The notes below the pieces were generated by a model. That model did not search any database. It saw only the letters and a program-made list of their open reading frames with translations, and was not told the DNA's origin. Positions 46,101 to 55,024 of a DNA stretch of 64,000 nt are shown here, in pieces (the first letter of the stretch is position 1; each line of letters begins with the position of its first letter). The position numbers were made by a program, and so were the translations under genes. Source of the DNA: Plumapathes pennacea (Eukaryota > Cnidaria > Anthozoa > Antipatharia > Myriopathidae); contig OZ038471.1 of the NCBI GenBank assembly GCA_964036295.1, forward strand, positions 12,728,184 through 12,792,183, in the 5' to 3' direction.

Positions 46101-46581
46101 CCGATAACATATGAAACAGGTTGTTGGACCAATTCTTGCATGATGACTGGCGATCAGTTAAGAGAAGTTATCTAGCCTAGTACATGCACTAAAAATATTC
46201 AGCTGCGTGGGAAAAAGGCGACAACTTAGCCGTTCCTCCAGGAACCGTAGCACCATGGCGATTGAAGATTTCTTGGGACGTTGCGAAATTGATCCGCCTG
46301 GGATTGCGCATTTGTTTACGCTGGCCTTTATGTGTAGGATAGCCACACGTTCGTCGTTTTCGTCCTGGCCAGTTCACTGTTAAATCCCGTCTGTGTTTAG
46401 GACAGATTGTCGTAACAGCCACTCTCTCATCCGTGAGGCAAAAATGTCCAGCTCTGTTCAGTATGAGGTCTTTCTCGCTAATCACTGTACCGCGAATATG
46501 CCATCCTCGCTTGCTGCTTATACCAAGAGCAGCTAAGTGGGATGTCACCGCAACTGTATCTTTATACTTATTGAAAAGCAC
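43175..46581 (-). pseudogene. transposon-encoded multidomain protein, frameshifted and lacking its centre
   Basis: Pieces in minus-strand order:
- 46581-46189: N-terminal zinc-binding-like region with ICPKHRRDLTV and CGYPTHKG.
- 45517-45011: helical region with SRRKSFDPSSGVIESLVKAY.
- 44982-44716: SRIIEQYQSYYEQQNFEPA.
- 44558-44259: LIVMDWAMKYLPQHYRERM.
- 44299-44146: GRSWHVSTVITKSQGKLNVE.
- 44132-43800: contains a C2H2 finger (CVENTC ... HMDTGKH).
- 43662-43384: EEWRTAQQISSFF.
- to 43181: a SAP-like KLDKLQDICSELNL end.
Around 44146 the reading jumps directly from QNSFAVASVV to IPGISLLNN. From recall of related cnidarian proteins, a block containing the probable DDE-type core is missing there. 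Confidence 0.6.
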
Positions 46582-47629
46582 GTTTCACACACACTATACG
46601 CATACACATACACATACACATACATATACACGAAAAGTAGGAGAAGAAGTCCAGTTAAACAATCGTAAATATGGTGGTCGTAAGCGTGACACGAAACGTA
46701 GGCGTGAGCGTGACACCATACGCGGATCAATTTCCACGATATTTTGAGTATTTACATCAAATAAAAAGACCCACAAAGCCCTTGATTTGCCAAAATGGAA
46801 TGTGATTACTGCATTTATTCAATGAAGTGTCTTCTGGAGTGGTTTTTATGGAGAACAGAGCGGCTTTTGTGGCACATTGTAGCATAAGAGAAATTTGGCG
46901 GGAAAACTATTTTGAGTATTTAGACCGAAGAATGACGTTAATAGGCGTTGGTTTGCCAAATATAGTTGCGAATACTGTATTTGTGTAATAAAATGTCTTT
47001 TGGAGTAGCTTTATGGGGAACCGATCGCTATTGTGGTACAGTATAATGTAAAATTAATTTGGCGGGAAAACGTCTCTAACCGCAATTTGGAGCAACTTCA
47101 AATGTGAGTCAAGCGGGAACGGCTTTTTCCCCCAATCAATTCTTTTTTTAATTTAGTTTAGATGGCAATGGACTACCAAAATCAGGTCTTAAATGAAAAA
47201 TAAACAACCGCACTTTTGAGAAAAGAGCGTTCAAAAACGTTAAAAATCTGACATGTCTGGATTTTTGTTTGACCTTTACTGTTTCAAGCCGCTTGCCAAA
47301 AAGGAAGCACTGATAAAATCTGAATTTGAAACTGTAATCTAGGGGAAATGTACTCATGGAGATAGTGTGGAAAAGCTCGCTGGTAAAATCCGTCGGGATG
47401 TTGGTAATTTTTTGTCTCGAAGTCGGTCTAATTTCGGACGCCATTTTGGCTCCCGCGGTTCCAAAACCAAGGGGGGTGGTCAATCTCCGAAACAAAAGAC
47501 CCAAAATTCGTTCAAATGCCACCGTTCATAATCATACTAGATAGACATCAAGTGCTGGTAATTTTATGTAATTCGACCGACCCCCATCTTTTGACCCTGC
47601 CCGGTTTTCTCAGACAACGGCTCTTAAGA
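46540..47629. repeat. right terminal inverted repeat
   Basis: Inverted copy of 41861-42897. It ends GGCTCTTAAGA and differs mainly by small substitutions and the CACATA expansion. Confidence 0.75.
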
Positions 47630-48297
47630 TTGACTTTACTCACGTTAACACTATAAGAGTATCATTCACCGCAAAGTACCGCAGATCACGGCCGTTTCAG
47701 CGCTCCAAATCGCGACATTAGGTTCCAGAATCCCTCTCTGCCAAAATGTTCGCGGCTCGGCGCGGCGCGCGCGGGTCTACCTTGCTTTGTGCATGTGCGC
47801 AAGCGATTCATGACGTACAATGCGTTTGTTTTTGTATGGGCCGCGCTATTTGCATGATCGGTGTTCTCCGATGCTGCATGTTTATCACCGTTTACGGATG
47901 GGTATTTTCTCGTGTGGTGCTTGTAATGAAAGACTTTTACGTGTCCGGTGAGTAAAATAGCGCGGAACGAGCGGCATTATCATTCTCATGAAGAAGGAGG
48001 CCGTTTGGCCATGAAGGAAGCATTAGCGATCCGAAGGTGAGTTGTGCAAGTGTTGATCTAAAATTTGCCTTTCATTTAATTATGATTTCAATCTTGCAAT
48101 TATTTTTTTCCACCAAGATATAAGCTACTGACTTACTGAGGGTTCGCGGTGGAAGGCCTGATCAATTCGAGAAATTCTAATTCTGTTCGGTTTTTGCAAT
48201 AGACGAACATTTGAATTTTCAGTCGCACATTCCTTCAGTGCAACACTTTGAACTCACTGGAAATTTTTACATTATTCTTTCGTTTCAGATGTTCTTC

Positions 48298-48345
48298 CCA
48301 AGATACAATATGTACAATATACACAATATACAATATACAAAAATC
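48298..48345. repeat. AATATACA-type microsatellite
   Basis: ACAATATGTACAATATACAC and similar units within the element. Confidence 0.6.
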
Positions 48346-48403
48346 CTGATTGAAATTGACAAGAAAATGCAATGCATGCTTGCCCTCCGAGACTTCCAGG
48401 ACT

Positions 48404-49740
48404 TCACTGGCTTTTCAGATTCCGAGCTTTCGGCTCTGGAGCTTTCGCCAAATTCGCCGGGAAGGTTTGACGATGATGCTCTTTGAGCATAGCTTCAAAC
48501 CGCTGAAGGGGATTCGGCATTGAGGCCATCGTTCTTCCCAGCTCGTTGAATTTGCGATGAATGGATTCCCCGCCTTGTTCACCAAGAAAGCCCAGTCCAA
48601 CCTTGAAGCGCGAAAGGAAGTCGATGACGTGGTCTTCTAAAATGTGCATCTTAACGATGACCGATGAATTCGCTGTTGCCCGATAAACAGTCATAAAGTA
48701 CTGGATATCTTCGATCCCCTGTAAAATGTAAGTTGTTGGAAAATATTGTTCTCAATGTAACTGTTCAGGAGAAGACATCTTAGGATTTTAGGCTTCTCTG
48801 CATCTGAACTAGTGAACAGGTAGTGAACACAGTAAATTGACTTGCAAACCACGTTCATAATAGTGTACATGTAACGTTACCCAGCTTCTTGATTTCTCGA
48901 TCGGTAATCCTGCGGCCGCAATTGTATATCTCGTGGCAGCGTGAGAATGCTAGCAGCAAATTTCGGAATTTGTTTTTCACATTGCTTGATCTTGGTAGCA
49001 GCTCTGGACAAGACTCTGTGATCACTCCCAACCATGACTTTGTGATCTTGTCAATGTTTTGAGGCTGTTGGGTTCAAGCAGAGCAGTAACCAAACACTGT
49101 TATAGTGCATGTTTTACATCAGATGTTATGTGACTCTATATTTTTGGGGAGACATGGTGCATGTGTATTAAACTTCTTATTCTGATGCAGGCTGTCATTC
49201 TCTTGGGATAATGTTGGAAGGGTTGACACAAACCTTATGGCCTTATGGCTTTACCCACCTTGAGGCACTTGTTGACATGATTCCCAATGAATTCTCCACC
49301 ATGGTAAGCTTGTCTATGTACATGGATATCATGCAATGCTTTCTCCAGTGCCCGGTTGCAGGGACCGCTTCCTTCCACGAATTTCATTCGTCTTTGAGTT
49401 GTTCTCAACAGCTCTTCCTGCAAGGGATAACCGAGGTCCTTTACGAATTCCCCACAGACGAGGCAGCACCGTCTGACCTTGTCGCGGTGAAATTGAGGAG
49501 ACGCCATACTGTACGACTGTGATAATGGCAACAAATTTGTAGCGCTTTTAGTGTCTTGTCGTCTCGTGGAAAAAATAGTTGCAAAGATATGGCATTGGGT
49601 TTCGTGGAGGAAAACCCTTTATCTCCAGAGTCTGACTTACCTTTCAAGTGAAGAAACTTCCCTTCTTCTTTATTTCTGTTGCTTTCTTCATGCGGCTTGG
49701 CGAGTATTCGGGACGGGCGCTCGACGACAGAAATTGGCAC
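48404..49740 (-). pseudogene. transposon gene, fragments of a spliced protein
   Basis: Candidate exons on the minus strand:
- 49740-49641: donor GTAAGT.
- 49534-49247: CCLVCGEFVKDLGYPL, QAYHGGEFIGNHVNKCLK, donor GTGGGT.
- 49064-48881: IDKITKSWLGVITESCPELL, LLLAFSRCHEIYNCGRRI.
- 48718-48404: KMHILEDHVIDFLSRF, GLGFLGEQGGESIH, MLKEHH.
The last two phrases recall a recurrent cnidarian transposon protein with unknown catalytic class. Exon phases do not all fit, so the copy is probably dead. Confidence 0.5.
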
Positions 49741-49979
49741 GGGCCAAAAAGACGAACGAAATGAAGTTGTCTGGCCAAAAATTATTTGAAGAAAAGCGCC
49801 GAGAGTATGGAACTACACAAAAACGTTGTTTGTACGGACTTGCGAACAATTTTGTGAAAGGACTGGCTCAATGGAAATTTGATTTAAAAAAGCCGGCAAA
49901 ATCGCTTTGTTTATGCGCCCGCAACCTGTCAGCGTACGTCAGCCACTGAACGAGAGGGAGTCTGGAACCTAATGACTAA

Positions 49980-51810
49980 CGACACTAGATAACATAGGGT
50001 TGTGACTAAACTGGATACTCCAAAATCAGGTTTCCGAGAGGAAACTGGGACCGAATCAAAAATTAAATTCTCGTCAGCTCGGACCGTGTTCCGAAAACAG
50101 TACGACAGTGACGTTGATGTTTTGAAAGTTTGTTTGGCGCGCATTAGCAAGTCCGCTCGGCTGGCCGCGTCGCGCCGCCTGTGTTCCTTTTTACGCGGAC
50201 GTGGAGGTCAATTCCAAATAAAACTGAAGCGGCTCAAGACATGAGTAGAAACTGTAACCAGTCAACACCAGATACACAAAGAAGCATTGTAGTCGTGAGC
50301 GTGAAAAGGACAATATTACTGTTTATTTGTAAAATTTCGGGTCAGCCGGCCATTTGCTCGAGAACACAGTGGTTTTGGATGAAAATAACTTATCTATATA
50401 AGCATCCTAATACAGTAAATACGGATAAATATCTACATATTTTTAGAATACGTTGGAAATCTGATCCGTCTATAACTGTTGGCTTCTATGGGCTTCATTA
50501 TTATTCCTATTTACTTATCATTCCTGTGGTGATTTTTGACAGTTCGCACCTTCACGCGGAATGCTTAATCTTGATTGCATGTCTTATCGTGAATGCGTTC
50601 GTCTTTTGGAGTTAAGACTGATCAAGAAACACAGGATCGTACACAAGCCGTTTCAATCGCTCTCCGGAACAGTTCACGCGGTGGGATTTTTTTATCTTCG
50701 GTGTCAATATTCATCTGTGCCAGATCAGCCAGAACAAGCCTTTCTTCTTTAGTATTTTCTCCCCAAGCTAATTTTTTCTTTCTAAAACCTTTCCAGTGCC
50801 GAATTTTATTTGACTGTCTTCCGGTGTTAGATGCTTCTGTGTTAGTCGTCCGGAGCCGTTTACGAACATTGTTGACAAAAAAACGACCTCGGTTCGTCTG
50901 AAGCATCTAACACCGGAAGACAGTCAAATAAAATTCGGCACTGGAAAGGTTTTAGAAGGAAAAAATTAGCTTGGGGAGAAAATACTTACAGTCTTAACTC
51001 CAGAAGACGAACGCATTCACGATAAGACATGCAATCAAGATTTAAGCATTCCGCGTGAAGGTGCGAACTGTCAAAAATCACCACAGGAATGATAAGTAAA
51101 TAGGAATAATAATGAAGCCCATAGAAGCCAACAGTTATAGACGGATCAGATTCCCAACGTATTCTAAAAATATGTAGATATTTATCCGTATTTACCGTAT
51201 TAGGATGCTTATATAGATAAGTTATTTTCATCCAAAACCACTGTGTTCTCGAGCAAATGGCCGGCTGACCCGAAATTTTACAAATAAACAGTAATATTGT
51301 CCTTTTCACGTTCACGACTACAATGCTTCTTGTGTGTATCTGGTGTTGACTGGTTACAGTTTCTACTCATGTCTTGAGCCGCTTCAGTTTTATTTGGAAT
51401 TGACCTCCACGTCCGCGTAAAAAGGAACACAGGCGGCGCGACGCGGCCAGCCGAACGGACTTGCTAATGCGCGCCAAACAAACTTTCAAAACATCAACGT
51501 CACTGTCGTACTGTTTTCGGAACAAGGTCCGAGCTGACGAAAATTTAATTTTTGATTCGGTCCCAGTTTCCTCTCGGAAACCTGATTTTGGAGTATCCAG
51601 TTTAGTCACAACCGATAACATAGGGTGGAGGACCCCTGAGTTTTCGGAATATTTCCGACTTTACGATGACGTCACACGAAGTCACAATTCGGATGTGGCT
51701 CGCATGTCCGCCATCTTGTTTTTCCGAATTGTGGTTTCGTGTGACGTCATCGTAAAGTCGGAAATATTCCGAAAACTCAGGGGTCCTCCACCCTATGTTA
51801 TCTAGTGTCG
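49980..51810. mobile_element. 1.83-kb foldback element
   Basis: The left arm (49980-50849) and right arm (50898-51810) are long inverted copies sharing CGACACTAGATAACATAGGG at the outside and AGCATCTAACACCGGAAGAC near the centre. The left arm has about 128 bp (50621-50748) absent from the right. The right arm has a 191-bp palindrome (51612-51802) of which the left keeps only one end. A minus-strand frame at 50622-50906 is open across the centre but unrecognised. Confidence 0.7.
51612..51802. repeat. 191-bp near-perfect palindrome
   Basis: Arms of about 86 bp begin GATAACATAGGGTGGAGG and contain TGACGTCA-like sequence, with a loop of about 28 bases around 51700. It is nested at the outer end of the foldback's right arm. 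Confidence 0.75.
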
Positions 51811-52006
51811 ACCACACGAAACGGCCGTGAGATCGTGACAAGCTCGCCTCGGCCGCCATGTTGGTTAGACTTGACGTCATGACCGCTGACAGCAAATTTT
51901 CAATTTCGGCTCACATGATTTTGGTGGGTGTTAAATAGTGCCTTCCGTATTGTATTTCACGGACCGACTTTTGATCACGTGGTGTTCTGGTAGTACGTTG
52001 CGAAGG

Positions 52007-54278
52007 AGGAAGGCACTGGAAGGGATAGATGAGACGGCCCTCGTCCGAGGAGGACTGGGCGACACTGAAACCGATCGGGCCGATGATTCTCGGCAAATAT
52101 TCGGTGAACACTATGGCGGATACGCACTTTTGTTGTTTTGAGAGAAATATCCGTGTCGCCAGACTATGTCCGCTTTCCAAGATGCACAAGGTCCCAAATA
52201 CTTGCTTATTTAAGTCGACTCAATATTCAATTACGTCTCAACGAAAGAACAGAAGACGGAAATTCTGAGTTATTCGAGCAAATAACGAGTATTTCGTATT
52301 TACTGGAATGGAACCCCTGTTTCAACCGTGTTGTATTGTTTTTTTTATTAGAGTAACAAACAAAAACGTTAAACCAAGGGCTGTTTCACCGTAAGGGACC
52401 TCTGATCTATCCCTTTTGGTGTTACAAAATATGAAGGGATAGACCAGAGGGACTACTTCCGGTAGCAGTTAAATTCAAGATCTCTTCACCTCAGTGATCG
52501 AATACAGACCTGTCGTGACAAGACACCGTGTAGACAAATGAAGATCAACGCCAGGCACTAGAGCAAGGACATTTATTTTCAAGTAAACATTGTATCAGGC
52601 AATCATTATAGCGAAATTGTTTTCAATTGCTACTTTGACAAAGTGGAGAAACAGATGCCTTAGCGGTTTTTTTTATTGCTGAAATAATATCTGTAGAGCA
52701 TCATCCAGATCACAAGAGGCCACGGAGAAGCAGTTACAAGCTGCGTAAGCCAGACGAGAAAATTTTGAATACACCTGTGGAACTGACTGATGCTATATTA
52801 CTGTTAGTCAAAACATTCTTCATGACATGTTCCCTCAAGTGGAAGGCCTCCAAGACACCACCCTGGGCCCTCTTCTCGACTTTTCTGTACATGGTAGAGA
52901 ATTTGTCCAAGTTCTTCACACTGGTAGACCCCACTGGGTCACAGTCAGCAACATTGGCTGCCAGAGGGGGGAGGTAAACTACTTTAACAATTTATCTAAT
53001 GATGCCCAAGCGGCACCTTTTTTTGTACAGAAGCGAGTAGCTTCCATGCTTCAGGAGAAGAGCTCCCAAATCAAGCTGGTGGTCCAACCAGTGCAGCAAC
53101 AAAGTAACTCTGTTGATTGTGGTCTTTTTGCAATTGCATTTATGACATCTCTTCTGCACAGTGAAAACCCTTGTGATATACTGTACTGTATGATGAGTCC
53201 TCACTGAGGCCTCATCTGAGAGATTCCCTGATCTCTGGCACCCTACAACCCTTTCCAAAGGCTGGAGTAAGGCGTGGCACTAACGTCCATAGCACTCACC
53301 GCCGATGCAGGAAGAAAATTGTTGCTGTGGACCTGATATGTTTGTGCTGTCTGCCATGGGATAAGAAAGACAGGGTGGACCCACTCATGTGGTGTGCCCA
53401 GTGTGACTTCTGTTCAGAATGGTACCACAAGAAATGCATGCCATCCATCCCTGACAGCATCTTCCATGGGAGTACCTTTTGGGCTTGCAGCCAATGTAAT
53501 CAATCTTAGAAAATTGTGAGAAGTTGACTACCGCCCTGCCAAATAAACAGCAATACCATGATTTAACTCTACATCAGGTTACTTTGCCAAATGAAAATAG
53601 CTGCCACGCGTTTAGTAAACCAGGTTTTCATAAAATTTAGTTCTTGTTAATTGGAGAAAAAAAAATTGACAACACCCCACAATTATGCCAGCCTTTAAAA
53701 TCAGCTAGTTGCTGTTATGTCAAATTGAATGATTATAAAAGAAAGATTATAAATAGTTCAGTTACTTTCATGTAAAAGATCCCAGTTTGTTTATTATATA
53801 GTTATATCAAAATATTCACCATAGTGGTCTGCTGATCTTCTGATGTCTTTGATGTCTATTTTTATAATAGTTTAACGTGTGCCCCGTTGAAAGCATTGCA
53901 ATAGGATCTGTGTATTACGAAGAAGTTCAGTCCCTCTGATCTATCCCTTTTCGTTACACCGGAAGGGATAGATCAGAGGTCCCGTCTCATCATTTCTCCC
54001 TGGTGAAACGTAAAAGAATATCTGAATAAAGAAGTATTTCTCACCTGAACATGGTTTGTGCGAAGTATGCGCGTTATTTCCCGTTGTTCCCGATTCTGTC
54101 CTTTCTCGGAAACCCGACACAGTCTGGCGACACGGATATTTCTCTCAAAACAACAAAAGTCCGTATCCGCCATAGTGTTCACCGAATATTTGCCGAGAAT
54201 CATCGGACCGATCGCTGTCGGTGTCACCCAGTCCTCCTCGGACAAGGGCCATCTCATCTATCCCTTCCAGTGCCTTCC
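52007..54278 (+). mobile_element. Ulp1-PHD transposon, insertion 1 in Y, 8-bp target duplication
   Basis: Inverted ends of about 170 bp start AGGAAGGCACTGGAAGGG and are flanked by TGCGAAGG at 51999-52006 and 54279-54286. The motif AAGGGATAGATCAGA or its complement occurs six times, near 52019, 52403, 52434, 53937, 53962 and 54252. An 8-bp duplication is typical of hAT and P elements, but no such transposase is present, so the element is non-autonomous or new. Confidence 0.65.
52700..53510 (+). pseudogene. Ulp1-like (C48) cysteine protease with C-terminal PHD finger
   Basis: The protease part reads MFPQVEGLQDTTLG, FVQVLHTGRPHWVTVSNI (His), FNNL where the family usually has an Asp, QQQSNSVDCGLFAIAF (Gln and catalytic Cys). 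The PHD finger from about 53330 has all eight ligands in the order CLC, WCAQC, WYHKKC, WACSQC. The frame changes near 52786 and 53197, and the N terminus is missing. Ulp1-like proteases cleave SUMO-type proteins, and several transposon families carry them. Asp to Asn suggests loss of activity. Confidence 0.65.
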
Positions 54279-54345
54279 TGCGAAGGAACGGACACGACAG
54301 GAGATTGAATGAGTTTTTGCACTCTTGCCGAACTACGTAGTGAAT

Positions 54346-54795
54346 ATGAATCAAGCAAAGAATCAAACGGAACACTCTCACGAGGAGAAACAAGTTCGTC
54401 TTCAAAAACGAAGAGAGCAAGACAGACTAAGACGAACTCGTGAGACAAGCGGCGTGACCGAGAGCGTTACAAGCAGAAACGAGCTCAGGAGACAAACCAG
54501 GAAAGAGAACGGCGCACTACACCCGCCCGGAGCATCATATGCAGAAGCGAGCCCAAGCCAAACAGCTCAGGAAAGAGAACAGCGCATGAAAGCCGATCGA
54601 GAACAAGCTGCTTCCCGACGCTACAATGAAACGTCCAGAGAAACAGCCCGTAGGCTTCATGCTCAAAATGAGGCCAACAATCGACGCCGTGAGCAACGTT
54701 TGTCTCTTGTCGAAGGGTTTCTGTCGGAGAACGGCGCTTCCAGAGGCAACAACATCTGCCTAGCCGTGGATGGGCTAACCGTGACAACCCGTTGA
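54346..54795 (+). CDS. Arg/Glu/Gln-rich ORF of Y element, copy B (149 aa)
   Basis: Intact frame from MNQAKNQTEHSHEEKQVRLQ to LAVDGLTVTTR. Against copy A there are about ten replacements and one extra codon, and no stop or frameshift. About 70 bp after the stop a GTAAGA donor-like site is shared by both copies. Coiled-coil or helical character is likely. No enzyme domain, function unknown. Confidence 0.5.
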   Translation: MNQAKNQTEHSHEEKQVRLQKRREQDRLRRTRETSGVTESVTSRNELRRQTRKENGALHPPGASYAEASPSQTAQEREQRMKADREQAASRRYNETSRETARRLHAQNEANNRRREQRLSLVEGFLSENGASRGNNICLAVDGLTVTTR

Positions 54796-55024
54796 ACAGC
54801 ACGAGGACTGAAGATAAGCTACATGTAAAATAGTGCTTGAAGGCCAGCCGATAGCTCCAAGGGCAGGTAAGACACGTCTATTTACTTTTGTTCAGTCAAC
54901 TCGTCCGTTATGCATTGCTTCGAGTTTATCAGACATTTTGCGGCCGCGATAAAACTTTGTTGTTGTGATGCTATAAATTTTTACGACAGAAAACTGTTTT
55001 GACCGTTTGAGTCTTGACAGTTAA

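Larger units (their letters stand above)
41861..47629 (-). mobile_element. 5.77-kb DNA transposon with ~1-kb terminal inverted repeats
   Basis: The left arm (41861-42897) and right arm (46540-47629) are inverted copies starting TCTTAAGAGCCGTTGTCTGA, with TTG on each flank as a probable 3-bp target duplication. The right arm has an expanded CACATA microsatellite near 46591-46632. The interior holds one minus-strand gene in broken pieces. The superfamily was not identified. Confidence 0.75.
47717..49973 (-). mobile_element. 2.26-kb DNA transposon with ATTAGGTTCCAGA ends and GAC duplication
   Basis: Terminal inverted repeats of about 22 bp (ATTAGGTTCCAGA then A or C then TCCCTCTC) lie at both ends. 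GAC sits on each side (47714-47716 and 49974-49976). It contains a broken spliced gene on the minus strand. The superfamily is not certain. Confidence 0.65.
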
